Translations under genes and position numbers: made by a program | NCBI GenBank assembly: GCA_002104945.1 | Contig: MCFH01000085.1 | Location: 94,736-158,735, forward strand | Length of the DNA stretch: 64,000 nucleotides | Source of the DNA: Piromyces finnis | Lineage: Eukaryota; Neocallimastigomycota; Neocallimastigomycetes; Neocallimastigales; Neocallimastigaceae | Direction of reading: 5' to 3' | Shown here: positions 1 through 13,301 of the stretch, piece after piece | How positions within the stretch are numbered: position 1 is the first letter of the stretch | Layout: each line of letters begins with the position of its first letter | Notes under the pieces: generated by a model | What the model saw: the letters and a program-made list of their open reading frames with translations, nothing else | The model's database searches: none | What the model was told of the DNA's origin: nothing

Positions 1-1490
1 AAATACTGAAATGCTAAAATGATATAATGGTATGATATATCCTCCTTTTTTTTTTTTTTTTGCTAAATATAACTTTGTTTTGTAATGAAATTATAAAAGA
101 ATACATCATATTAGCTATACATTATAAAAGAATATATCATATTAGTTATATATTGTTAATTAATTCAAATATTATTCTTTAAAAGGCATTCTATCTATAC
201 TATTTATAGTGAATTAATTTCATTTTATTTATTGATAGAATATAGTATATCTGTATGGGTATATGTATAATATGTATAATAGATGGTGAACTCGGTCACC
301 ACCATCAATATACTATATTAAATATTCACTTTTATTATACCTATCATTATATGAATTTATAAAACCATCCTTCACCTTTATAAAATAAAAAAATGGAATA
401 TATTATAACATTTAATAAAGTATCTTGTTCTTCTACATCTTCTACAATTCAATCCTTTTTTTAACCTGCCTAAACGGAACCAAGATTTTGTATAGTAATT
501 TTATAATATTTTAATTATTTTAATATATATTAATTTTAATTTTATTAAAAATGATTCAATAAAATAATTTTAAAATTTTATTTTTTTAAATTTTTAAAAA
601 TAATTTTAATATTTTAAATTAAACTTTAAATTGTTTAAAATTAAATAATATAATATTAAGATTATATTGTAATATATAGAAAATAAATTCAAATAAATCA
701 TCCTATTTAAAAGAAATATTAAAATTTTTAATTAATGAAGGAGGAAGGATGAAAATAAAAAAAAAAAAAAGGCTGTAAAGAAAGAGGTTTATTTCAAAAA
801 AAAAAAAAAAAAAGTAAATTATAAAATATTTAAAGTAAAAAAATGAATATAAAAAGAATGAATAAAAGTTTAATTTTGATATACAATACCTATAGGTTTG
901 AATAAGAATAGGAAATTTATCTCATAACTATTATTTATCCATGGTCATTTTGATTTTATTTATTATTTAAAAAAAAAAAAAGTATTTTATACACATAATA
1001 AAAATAAATATAATTTAATGAATTTAATGAATAGGATGGTGATAATAATAAAAACTTTTGAATAAATAAAAAATGACTAATAATTATCAATATTCTAAAT
1101 GTTTTTTTTTTTCTAATTTACTCGTGTCCAGTTAAAGGAGGATCATTCACCATGATTTAAACTTTAATTAATCAAAAAAAAAAAAAAAAAAAAGATTCTA
1201 TTTTTAATAAATAAAAAGCTTATGCATTAATGAAAAAATTAAAATATAAAAATACAATAGTAACGTTACTTTTATCATATTAGAAAAAAAAAAAAAGTAT
1301 TACAATGAGTTTTATATAATAATAATAAAAAAGAGATAACTTTTTTTATATATACGTATTTATTGAATATTTAGTGAAGATAATAATAAATACATTTAAT
1401 GAATATCAATAATAAAAGAAAACTTATTAGTAATGGATAAATGAATATGATTTCGTTAAACTGAGATTACTAAAATCATAGTGCAATATA

Positions 1491-1547
1491 AATAAGAATG
1501 TATTATTACAATAAAGAGTTGTTCTATTGTAATAATACATTCCTATT
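1491..1547. repeat. Inverted repeat / hairpin
   Basis: The arms are 1491-1513 and 1525-1547, 23 bp each with one mismatch, around an 11-nt loop. Nothing coding overlaps it. It could be a small MITE remnant or a hairpin transcript; the sequence alone does not decide. Confidence 0.6.
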
Positions 1548-3930
1548 TATTACAATAAAAAAAAGCTTGCTAAATGATAAAAAAAAATGTATTTTTATAT
1601 TTTAATGAAATGATTAAATAAATAGTAATTCATACTAATAATAATAATAACAAAGTAATGAAAAAACAGCAAGTTTAAAAATACATTTTGTAAATACATT
1701 GTTGTTGTAAGTAAATTCATTTTACGTAAACATTATATAAATTAATGTTTCAAAAATTCTTTTTTCCTAAGAAATACCTTGTTTTTTTAATAACATTCTT
1801 CAATTCTCTTATTATTAGAAATAATTTTCTGTACAAATCTACCACCACAATCCTCCTCCTCCTCCTCCATTACCACACCCACACCAAACAATAATTTATA
1901 ATTTGGGAAAATCTTATTAATAAATTGTTTTTAGGATAATTTTTAATAAATTAAAAGATTGCAAATATATTCATGCTTAATAATCCTTATCAGTAACACA
2001 TATTATCAAATATTATTATATATATTAAATGATATATAATTTAAAAAAGTTTAATTTTCCATCTGATAATGTTCATGTGATAACATTCATGTGATTTAAT
2101 CGGAAATGATCATTTTTTTTAATATAAAAAAATATGAAAAAATACAGAAAAAAAAAAAAGATTAACTAAATAATAAAAAAAACAAAGAAGAGAAAATATA
2201 GAAAAAATATGGCATTTTCATCTTTTTTATATTTAACCTTATGATTATATACTCGTTACAGTTGTTACCTTTTTTATCCTTTAACTATGAAGTTTTATTT
2301 TAATTTTAAGAAATAATAATAAAAAAAAAAGAAATCCTTTTTATACCAATAAAATAAAATGTTTTAGGGACAAAGTAAAATTATGACTCACCTAACTATA
2401 GAAGTTTATTTTTTAAAATTCTTATAAATATATAAAAAAAAAGCTTAATAAACATCACATAATTAAGTGTATTATTGTTTTCAATCATTTTTTTAAAGTA
2501 TTCATCTTTAATTTTTAAAGGAATTTACTGCCATTGTTCTTGTTGCTTTACTTTTCTTCTTTTTTATGTTTAAAAAATGAAAGGTTAGAAAATAAAGATG
2601 AATTATTAATCTAACCCACAAATTTTATTTAATCTTTTTTAATAATTTTTTAGATAAATTAAATTTTTTTTTAAAAAAATAAATACAAAAAAATTAAAAA
2701 AAAAGCAATATTTTATTGAAAATGCTTTTTTAAAGGTAAGTAAAAATGAAAAAAAAAACCTTTTATTGCTATTGAAATTCAGATTCAACATTTTTTAAAT
2801 TCAAATATAAAAAGGTTTATCAGATATTCTTTATTTTTAATTTCTTTTTCTTTGTTATCTTTTTTGTGTCTTTTTCACCTTTTTGAAACATTTTAATTTA
2901 ATAAAAAAAGTGTGTTAACAAAATATTTGTTCGCAATTATAAAAGTGATTATCAAAAATGAGTTAAATTTTGACCAATAAGAATCACTTAAAATATAAAA
3001 GATCTTTATGAAATTCTGTATAAATTAAAATCATACATTACATTACATAAACACTTGTGTAAATGTAGGACACATTTTTAATAAATTGTTGCTTAGCATA
3101 AATAGCATTAATAGGAAGAAGAAGAGGTGGTAATTGAAAAACTATTTTTCTTTTAAATAAAGGTAAAGATTAAAAGGTTAAAAATTAAGTTGTTTTTTAT
3201 TAATATATGTATATATCTCTTTTTTAATGACTTTCTTTTATAGAAATTATACATAAAACCTTTGAATAAATAAAAAATTATTAGTAATTATTAATGTTCT
3301 TCCAACAGCTTTTTCTTTTTATTTTTTTTTTTTAATTTGCTTGTGCCTAGTTAGAGAATCGTTCACCATGATTTTAAGAAAACGATATTAAAATAATAAT
3401 TAATACTTTTATAATAAAATCTGCATTAAAAATTATTTTGTTTTATCTTTAATTTTTAAAAAAAATAAATATTAATATAAATAGTTTATATTATCATGAG
3501 GTATATAATAGTCCTTACAAAAGATATTTATATATTCATAAGCTATATATAAGTAAATAAATGTATTTCAATAATTCCAAAGTATTTAATTTTCTTTTTT
3601 AAAATAATTAGTATTTTTTTTTGATTTTTAATATATATATAATATTTTTTTGTGAAGATATATAATTGAGTAATTTACTTTTTTTTTTTTTTCTTTTATT
3701 TTTGTTATGGAAATATAAGAATTATGCTTTTGTTGAATTTTTATTTAGTAAATTACTCATTTATATTATTATTATTATTATTATTTATTAATATATATTT
3801 CAAAAAGAGATAAATATTGGAAAGAATGATAATTATAAAATGTTTATACTGGAAGTCTTGATAAAAATATTTAGGGCATAAAAACATTGTATAAAGTATT
3901 TTCTGAAAAATAAATATATATTATATATAT

Positions 3931-4267
3931 ACTATTACTATTACTATTACTATTACTATTACTATTACTATTACTATTACTATTACTATTACTATTACTA
4001 TTACTATTACTATTACTATTACTATTACTATTACTATTACTATTACTATTACTATTACTATTACTATTACTATTACTATTACTATTACTATTACTATTAC
4101 TATTACTATTACTATTACTATTACTATTACTATTACTATTACTATTACTATTACTATTACTATTACTATTACTATTACTATTACTATTACTATTACTATT
4201 ACTATTACTATTACTATTACTATTACTATTACTATTACTATTACTATTACTATTACTATTACTATTA
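3931..4267. repeat. (ACTATT)n hexanucleotide microsatellite
   Basis: About 56 uninterrupted copies of ACTATT run for 337 bp with no visible substitutions. It lies in intergenic DNA bordered by TA-rich sequence. The perfect homogeneity suggests recent expansion or strong slippage. Confidence 0.97.
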
Positions 4268-5220
4268 TAATAATATATAAAAATATGAAAACTAGTAGAG
4301 TCGAAAATGAAGTAAAGATTTATAATGTAAAACTTTTAAAGAGTTGAAAATGATATAATTTCTTATATTAGAAAATGCTAATGCTAATGAAATGGATAAA
4401 TAAAAGCAATAGCAATTTTATTTTGTTATCGTTGAATATAATTATTTTTTAGAAAAGATTTAGGAATCAAAATTTTTTAATGAATTTTAAAAATACTGAA
4501 TTATTATTATTATTTTTTTCAATCATTAGAATAAATAAAATAAATGAACCATAAATAAACCCCTATATAAAAGAAAAAAAACATATTTATATTTAATGAT
4601 ATATCGATTCATCAATAAGTAATAATTTATTGTTGTTCTTCACTTAATTATTATTATACATTAAAAATAATACTATAAAAAAAATTGATATATATTTATT
4701 AATCCTTTTTTTTTTTATTTACTTATTTATTTAAAATAATAAAGATATTTCTATTTACAAACATTTTGTGTCATACTGTGATAAATCATAATAAATTATA
4801 GATATTATATTGAATACAATATAACTATTAAAAAACTTTTTAATTATATATCATATTAAAAGATAGAATGAAATTTATTATCAATAATTTAAAGTTTAGT
4901 TTGGTTTGACTTGGTTTACTATTAATAATAAAAAAAAGGTATTTTTTTTAATGTGATTTTTTGATAAAATAATGAAAACTAAGATGAATTAATGTTCATT
5001 TTATTTTTTGGGTGATATGTAACAAGTTGACTTGTCATTTATATGAATGTCATTTTTTTTTAAAGATTCTTATTATGTACAAATGGAATATTTCATTATG
5101 TTAATTTATCCATATTATTAAGCTGAAAAAAAGAAATGATAATAATACAGAGAAAAAATATTTGATATATATATATATTAAATAAAAATAAACAGGTCAG
5201 GAATGAATATAAGCAAATAA

Positions 5221-5958
5221 TTATGTTTTATTAATATTTTTAAAAAATTTAAACCATTCTTTAATTACATTTTTATTAGGTTGATTAAAATGAATCGTGG
5301 CCCATGTTGGAAATTCGCGTTCTATTTTCATAATTTTATCTTCTAACACCTTTATTCTTTCATACATTTTTGGTGGTAGTGGAGTCACTTTAAATAGTAA
5401 TAAGATAATAACATAATAATAAAAATTAGAAATATTAATGTCATATTATGTTATAATGGATTGATTTGGAAAAAATAGTTTACAGTATTAAAAAACTATT
5501 ATTTATAATTTTATTTATTATTTATAATTCTTAATGCAATTTATAAAATTATTTATCGGTACTACTACTATAACTATTTTTTTTTTTTTTTTTAATTATA
5601 TAAAATAAACACATTACATTATATTTAATATATTTATATATATTTTACCTATATTTAGGTGCTCTTTTATGTTATTAATTCTTTCTGATAATCCATTATT
5701 GTCAATATTTTGACTATCTTTTGATTTTGATTTACCATTTTTATTATCATTATCATTGTCTGTCACGGAACGATCGAGAGGTCCCACTTCATTTTTAATA
5801 ATATTTAATTTTAGCTGTTGATTTCGATTAATTCTTGCTGGACATGTTCGCGAACACATTTCTTTTTTGTATTTATTTTGGTCGATAAATTCCTTTTTAT
5901 TACTTTCATTATTTTCCGTTTTCTTTTTATGTATATATGTATTTATTTTTGTTTCCAT
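5221..5958 (-). CDS. Small conserved coiled-coil protein, two exons
   Basis: Exons read on the minus strand are 5958-5649 and 5387-5221, giving 158 aa; the donor is GTAAAA and the acceptor AAAG, and the phase is kept. The ATG at 5958 has an in-frame TAG immediately upstream. The N-terminal ~35 residues are basic and polar. A block around residues 35-65 contains CSRTCPARINRNQQ and NEVGPLDRS. After an Asp/Asn/Lys stretch come a short helix (SERINNIKEHL), a Pro pair, a predicted coiled coil (YERIKVLEDKIMKIERE) and the end motif WATIHFNQP. I recall similar coiled coil plus HFNQP endings in small fungal proteins, and a loose likeness to MBIP-type coiled coils, but I cannot name a function. A separate small gene lies 262 bp upstream on the same strand. 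Confidence 0.72.
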
Positions 5959-6220
5959 CTACATGAACACATATATATAATAGAATAATTTTAAATTAGC
6001 ATGGATGTCTAATGAATGAATAGAAAAAGAAAATAATAGCATTAAAGAAAAAAGAGGTTTATCTTTTTTTTTTTTTTTTATATAACTTAAAAGTACCTCA
6101 TTTGATTTTTCTTTTAATTATTAAAATAAATTTATATATGTATATGTATAAATAAACAAAATCATTAATTAATAATATAAATATTTGTATTTAAAATAAT
6201 TTATATATAAAAAAGGAATG

Positions 6221-6342
6221 TTAAAATTTACTTTGCATTTTAGTTTCTTTTTGATCTTCTTTTAACAATAATTTTCGCTTATAAAATTCTTTTGATTTAC
6301 AATGCTTTTTGTTTTATTTTATTTTAGATATAAATTAAAAAA

Positions 6343-6378
<36 letters not shown>

Positions 6379-6955
6379 ATATAAAAAGAAATTTAATATC
6401 ATAACAGAATTTTAAAAGGAAATCTTATTTATATATGCATTTTTAAAGAATCAAAGTTTTTATGTATACCATAATATCCTGTACAAAAATTTTTGTTATT
6501 TCACGTTGTTCTTCGGGCTTTATTGAACTGTAAATGGTATCCATTTCATTTTGTAACATTGTTAAAGAGTTTTCACAACCAAGCTATCGATATTTTATTT
6601 TATAAATATATTGTTTATTTACATTTACATTTTATATTTTATATAAAAACATTATTGAAAAAAACAGTTATTTTTACTATTATTAATTATTATTATTATT
6701 TTTAGGAAAAAAAGAATTTCTAAAGATTTCATTTTAATTTTTAAAAATTAGATTTCATGGAAATTTTATAAATTGTGAAGAAACATTTTCTTATTTTTAA
6801 GACTATATATATAATATTATTTTGTTTTGTTTTCCTCTTTTTTTTTTTCAAAAAATAAAATAAAAATAAATCAAAATCATTTCAATTACCAAACTAAGAT
6901 ATGAATATAATGCCAAGTGAATGGAATTAGTAAAACTGTCTCTTTCATAGGCCAT
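6221..6955 (-). CDS. Small helical protein of unknown function, three exons
   Basis: Exons on the minus strand are 6955-6890, 6583-6470 and 6304-6221, encoding 87 aa. All junctions fall in phase 0 with donors GTAATT and GTATAC and acceptors ATAG and AAAG. The protein starts MAYERDSFTNSIHLALYSYL and runs through a continuous amphipathic helix (ENSLTMLQNEMDTIY, then KPEEQREITKIF) into a basic end (KSKEFYKRKLLLKEDQKE). There is no signal peptide, membrane segment or catalytic motif. Size and helix content would suit a small subunit of a larger complex, which is inference only. The exons are too short to stand out as ORFs, and the coding signal rests on codon composition unlike the flanking DNA plus the consistent phase of three exons. 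It could be wrong in its last exon, where the acceptor lacks a pyrimidine tract. Confidence 0.6.
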
Positions 6956-9900
6956 TTTGAAAATTCTTTTTTTTTTTTTTTTCCTATTATTTATTTTATT
7001 AACCTAATTAAAAAATAAAAATAAATTAAAACTGTCTTTTGTTATTTTCAATTTATTTTTATAAATATATTTATTGATAGTCGTTGGATTATATCTAATA
7101 TATAAATACTTTTTATTCTAATTTTTATTATTATTATTTATTTATTTTTCTTTTTATATATATATATATAAATTAATAATAATAATAATAATAATAAAAA
7201 TTTTAATTAATAGATATTTAAAAAAAAAAATTAATGGAAAAATTCAAATATAGAATTAAAATGGAAATGATTATAGTAGAAAAAAAAAATATAAATATAA
7301 CATTTCTCTAAATAAAAGAAAACCCTTAATAAATAATATTTCACACAAACATACACACAAATATATGAATGCACATTTATTTCTTTAGAAATGCTTTTTC
7401 AATATAATTAATTTCAATAAAATTATTTTTTGAATTTTGGTGCTCAAAAAACTATTATTATTTGTTTTATTTTTACTGTGGATGATGTTCATATAATAAC
7501 CAACCAAAAAGCAATAATACAAATAACCAACATCATCAATAGCAGTAGCAATAATAATCACTATTTAATAATAACTTTATTTTAATTTATTCAAGGATTG
7601 ATATATTTTAATGAATTAAATAGTAATTAATTTTATATTTATGATTAAAGATATTAACTATAATAATAATAATAATTATAGTAGAATAAAGATAAGATTT
7701 TAATTATATATTCGTATATATATAGTATTTATGTTTTAGAATAATACAATTACAAAAATACAACACAATTGTTTGTATTTCTTTTATTATTTTATTAGGC
7801 GGAAAAACTCTTTTGATATTAAAAAAAAAAAAAGTTTTAAGATTTAATATATGTATTTTTAATTTATTAAGGATATATTAATTTTTTTTAAAATTTCTTT
7901 TCTAAAACAAAATGTAATGTAATCCATTCTCTTACCTTAACATAAGCTTTTGAATAAAGAAAGAATGCTATGAATGGGATCGTGCTTGAGATAATTGGAA
8001 TAAAAATCAAAATTAAAAATTATATCATTCTTTATTAAAAACATACATAAATTTCTTTTCTTTTTTTTTTTTTTAAAAAAAAACAAAGAATGAATATAAT
8101 ACTAATAAGATATATTTTATCCAATTAAAATTATAAGATATGAATTCTTTTATTATCATTAGAGGTTGCCTTTTTTTTTTTATATATTTATAATAACCTT
8201 TTTAGTATTAGGAAAATAGATTAAAACATTAACTCTTATTAATCATTATATAGTTTATATTTTACCATATATATTTTAATGGTACTAATTTGTATAAATT
8301 AAACCTATTTTTAATTATATATTAAAAACTTTATAATATATATTTTTTTTATTTAAACTTTTACTGGTCTATAACTAATAAAGAGTAATAAAACTACTCT
8401 TTATCAAAAATTTTCATTTTAAAATGTAATTTAATTTGATATATTTAACTTTTTTATATTATTTGAATCGTTGTATATATAATGTCATATATATTTTGAA
8501 TAAAATAAATTATCTTTCTCTCTATACAAAGTAACTATTTATTACATTTTTTAAATATGTATTTGATTTATTACAATTTTAAATGTACCTTTTAAAATTA
8601 TACTTTAATTTATAAAATATAAATATTATAACATAATTAAAGTGATTAATTTAGGTAAGAGGAATAGATTATAAAATGATATATTTATATAAAACAGATT
8701 ATCCTATTATAGCATTAATATTAAGAAATAATTATTTGTTATTATATTTCTTCATAATATCAGAATTAAAAAAATGATCATTTCAAAAGTAAACAAATAA
8801 TTATATTAAAATGAAAACAATTTTTTTTTAAAAGAATATACATTTTATTGAATGTATATTTCAAATTTCTCATTTATAAATTATAATATGAACTTTTAAT
8901 ATATTGTAATATATTTTAAATAAAAGAAAAATGGTGAAAATAGTTGATTTATTAATTTCATCAAAAACTTAATCAGTTTTATTAGTTGAATATATATGTG
9001 CATATTTTATTTTTAATATTAGCTCTATTAAATATAACATTTTTTTATTTAAAAAAAAAAAATACAATAATATGATATATGAAATTTAGTATTTTAAGTA
9101 ATTTGGTTTAATTATTAGTTAATTTTTAAAGGTATAAAAAGCTTTATGCTAATATTAAAAATAAAAATAGACACTTTAATATTATATACCTTTTTATTAT
9201 TACATTAATATTATTATTACAATCACTATAATAAATGATTTCTTTATTTTATAAACTTTTTTTTTTTTTAAATTAATTAAATGATTAATGTTGAGTTTCT
9301 TTTAATTGATTTATATATTTTGTGAAATTACAATTATATTTTATATTATTGATAGTCCATTTACATAAATATATTCATATATTATAAAAGGTAAAAAAGT
9401 CCAGAGTAATAAAATGAGTATATAAAAGTTTAATAAAAGATAATTTTATTTAATAGTATTTCTAATTATCAATCTAATTTTATTTAATAGTATTATTAAA
9501 TGTATTCCTTTTTTTTTTATGATAAATAAAATAATTTATTTTTTTAGTAAAAAATGAATAAATAAATGATTACCAATTTTTTTTTTCATTAAACTTTATT
9601 TTTCATTCATTTTTCAATTTTTCCTTATAATATAGGTTAATAAAAAAAAGAAAATATATATTGAATAAAGAAAGGTAATGTAAATTATATGGATTTTAAA
9701 TATTCATATTTTAATGATAAAACACAACTAATGATTGTAACAAAAAAAAAATAATTATAATAAAGTATTACAATAGTATAAATAAGATTAAAATGCTGTA
9801 TAAACACATAAACACATAAATAATGTTAATATTTTAAAAAAATGTCTATAAAATTATTATATTTTTATTATCATTTTCTAAATTTAAAATATTTGTCAAT

Positions 9901-12145
9901 TATTCATTTTTTTTTATGTTTCTTTTAATGTAAAAATAATAGGAAATACACCTCGCATTAACAGTTCTATTTTATTGCGCAGTTAAGGTTAATTATATAA
10001 AATTAATAACAATTTTACTTTTTAAACTTTTTAAAAAATTAATTTATGAATAAATCTTTTTTATTATCAATTTCATTTATATTAAAAATGGTCCAAAATA
10101 ATTCTTGTTGGTAAGCACAAAAATTTATTATAAAATATTAATATAATAATGGAAAAAAAAAAAAAAAAAAGAATTTTAAACCAAATAGAGGCTTCCTTTT
10201 CAAAAAACAACGATATATTATTATTATTATAATCATCATCATCATCATCATCCTGTTTATTTAACAAATATAAAATAATATAAAATATAAGTTATAAAAT
10301 TTAAAAAAGGGGAAATTTATAAAAATAAAAGTTTGTTTTAAAATAGGAGAAAGATACAAAAAATTAAAAAAGGATTTAATAATTAATGTAATTATTATTG
10401 TCTTCATTATCCTTGTTAGCATTGTTGCTAATTCTTTTTAATGAGCCTTTTTTTTTTTTTAATTAAGTAAAAGTCAAAATTTATTATTTATATTTTATCT
10501 AGAAAACTGTCTTTCCCTTTCCTTTCTATTACTATTTATTTCTTAATAATTACCATTAGTAGTTAAAACCTTTCCCTTCTTTTTTGATCATTTTTATAAA
10601 GAATATTTTTTAATAAAAACCATTATTATTATCGTTACTTTTGTCTGCTGTTGTTCTATTCTATTTTAATTTATTTTTTATTTTTTTGAAGCTTTATATT
10701 AATTAGTTTTATTAATGTATATATAAAAAAGAAAAGTTTAGTTATATTATTATCTAATTTCTTTTATTTTTTTTTTGTTAATTGTTTTAGGCTATTATTA
10801 TTATTATTATTTTTTTTTTTTTTTTTTTTTTTGACTTTCTTAATTAATGCAAATGCATGTATAAAGTACAAATTATGAATGGTATAGAATGTGTTATTTT
10901 TTTTTTTTTTTTTGTATTATTTTTTGAGTTTAATATCTCACGGAAAAAGAAAAAAAAGGTTTAATTAAAAAGTTTAATTATTTGAAATGAATTAAAAAAT
11001 ATATATAAAATACTTATATATTATATATATATGAAATACAAAACCATTCAGCATATATTTTGTTCATTTTAGGTTTTAGTTATCAGCTATTATTATATTA
11101 TCAAACAACGTCATCATCTTTATTGTTATTATTTTAGATTTTAATTTTTTTTTTTTAAACTTTTTCATTAAAGATGTATATATATATATATATTTTTTTT
11201 TTTATTAATTGAAATACAATAAAATACATAATTGAAGAGTTGTAGTTTTATCTATATTTTTTTCATTTTAATAATGTAAAAGGGGACTTTGACTATATAA
11301 ATAAAAATTTTTTCCCAAAAAAATATTTTTTTTTTTCTTTGCTCAATTTGTTTCTTTTAATATTTATAAAAAAATTAATAATAAAAATTCAATTATATAA
11401 ATAAATTTATCAATGTCACTATCAGTAAAATAATAATAATAATAATTGTAATGAGTAGTCATTATAGAGATATATAAAGTTATATAATTAAATTAAAAAA
11501 AAATATAATTAATATAATTAATTACCAATATATATTTTTTTTTAATAATTATATAACTTTCAACATTATAAACATTAATAATAATATCATTAAATAATAT
11601 ATTTCAATTTTTTTTTTTTTTTAAAGTGGTATATATTAGATATTTTTTATGAATATAAATATAAAATTTTAGTAATTTATTTCAAAATCTCAATAAATCA
11701 ATAATTTTAAACTAGAAGAAATTATTTGTAGTAGAATTTATATATTTTTGTTCTAAATTTTTTATATCATTTTTATTCCAATAAAATAATTTAGTTAAAG
11801 ATATATTATTATTTTCATTTAGTTTAATGAATAAACATATACATATATAAGACGATCTATTAATTATTTTATTATTATTAATATAGTAAGAAACTATTTT
11901 TTTCCCTCCTATTATATATATTTTTCTTAACTATCTTTAAAAAATAATTTAAATTATTAATAATAATATAAAAGTTATATTATATATTTATAAGTAATAA
12001 GCAATCACAAGAAAAAAAAATATATATATATATATTTTCTTTTTCTTCCATTGTGTATTAGTTTAAGTATAATATTGGTATAATATAACTTTTTATTTTT
12101 AAATAATAAATTAGAATTATAGACAAAAAAAAATAAAAATTAATA
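6956..12145. other. AT-rich intergenic region with possible unrecognised small exons
   Basis: About 5.2 kb of very AT-rich DNA, with no long ORF. Short coding-like pockets occur on the minus strand at about 7878-7995 (listed separately), 9925-10000, 10110-10265 and 10385-10455. The last two read as Asp/Asn-rich peptide fragments. I could not join them into a gene with consistent splice sites. Confidence 0.5.
7878..7995 (-). CDS. Possible end of a small membrane-protein gene (fragment)
   Basis: Minus-strand DNA from about 7995 to 7936 reads as a hydrophobic segment (FIPIISSTIPFIAFFLYSKA) followed by YVK and a strong donor, GTAAGA. A short downstream segment from 7901 would add KRNFKKN and a stop. 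A single membrane helix followed by a basic tail is plausible. The implied intron is only about 34 nt, however, and I could not find a convincing upstream exon with a start codon. Treat it as a suspicion, not a gene model. Confidence 0.22.
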
Positions 12146-13301
12146 ATGGTTTTCAAGGTATTTTGTGATATCAATGTCTCTCACATAACAAGTGAAGATT
12201 TAAATAAAAATGAAAATATATGTTATGATATCATACCAAAATATGATGATAATAAAGAAAATTGGGATCCTAATGAATCTAAAAAAAATAGTGCTATCTC
12301 TTCTTCATTAACCTCTCCAATACCTTCAAAGAATGAACAAAAAATTAATGAATTAAAGTCTGAAAATAGAATAGAAAATATTGAAAATTGTTCAAAGGAA
12401 GATAGTGTAAAAAAAGATACTCCAAATGAAGATGTTTCACCAAAACAAGATAGTAAAAATGAAAATTTATTAAACAAAGAATCCGCATATACTGAAAATA
12501 TAAAGAATGAAAAAGTAAAAAATGAAAATCTAAAAGCTTCAACTACCACTGAATTAAAGGAAGAAAAAGGAAATTCTGAAAATTTAAAAGATAATAGTAA
12601 AATAGTTGAAAAGAAGGAAATTCAGCAATCGTACAAAAGACAAAGAGCACCACTTGAAGATATAACCTATATGTTTGTAAAAGAAAAACCAAAAATATTG
12701 TCAAAACGTATAAAAATAGTAAAAGTAATTATTAATCTCAATAAACTTTAATTGCAATTCAAATTTTAATATTTTATCTAATCTTTTTTTTTTATTATTA
12801 AAAAAAAGAATGAACAAGAAAAATCTTCAATATCTTTAAAGGCTATAAAAACTGAAGAATTATCTGTAAGTATTATTATCAATCTATTTTAATTGTACCT
12901 AAAAATTAATTCCAATCTATAATACATACTGTTATTATTTATACTAAAATATAATTTATTATTATTATCCTTTGAAATTGTTAAAATTATAGTCTAAAAA
13001 GGAAGATAAAGAATTAAATAAATGTTCTAAAATTTCATCAGAAAACTTAAAAGAAAATAAACAACCAATACGTAAAACTCCATTGGGAAATGTTCATAAT
13101 CGTTCTAACATTAATATTTTTAACAATAACCTTAGTATAAAGAATAATGATGATACAAAAAAAGATATACCCAAACCATTTTTTATTGATGTTAAAAAGA
13201 GTAAAACATTTAGAAAAACACTTATACCAAAAAAATCTTTAAAAGCAAAACCAAATCCATTTAATTCATTTAATAACGTATCTGCTAGGATGCTTCGTTA
13301 A
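12146..13301 (+). CDS. Disordered protein with KEN and D-box motifs (candidate APC/C substrate, securin-like)
   Basis: Three exons, 12146-12724, 12809-12865 and 12993-13301, all joined in phase 0, give 314 aa. The donors are GTAATT and GTAAGT, and the acceptors AAAG and ATAG. The protein is almost wholly charged and polar (Lys, Glu, Asn, Ser) with no folded domain. Visible short motifs are KEN at 37-39 (in NKENWDP), RAPLEDIT at 167-174, a second KEN at 232-234, and KTPLGNVHN at 240-248. The last fits the RxxLxxxxN destruction box except for Lys in the first position. KEN and D boxes are the known degrons read by the anaphase-promoting complex, and this arrangement is typical of securins and other mitotic regulators. 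The C-terminus is basic with PKPFFIDVKKSKTFRKTL. The neighbour downstream on the same strand is a mitotic-type kinesin. Securin identity is inference; cyclin-type or shugoshin-type regulators are alternatives. Confidence 0.75.

Larger units (their letters stand above)
1..5220. other. AT-rich region without a recognisable gene
   Basis: Long homopolymer A and T runs and simple repeats dominate, and no frame on either strand stays open with coding character. Contents worth naming are listed separately: a hairpin at 1491-1547, a diverged direct repeat (about 1046-1157 and 3253-3374) and a hexanucleotide array at 3931-4267. The few GC pockets, such as 282-306 and 460-490, are too short to assign. 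Confidence 0.6.

Noticed and set aside
282-306. Small GGTGA/TCACC hairpin
   Set aside because: Only 5-6 bp stem; expected by chance at this scale.
3931-4267. Possible CRISPR-like array
   Set aside because: It is a pure 6-bp tandem repeat with no spacers.
9920-10500. Minus-strand coding-like fragments, including an Asp run and ISNNANKDNEDNNN
   Set aside because: Could not be joined with credible splice sites, start or stop; AAT/GAT repeats alone can produce such strings.
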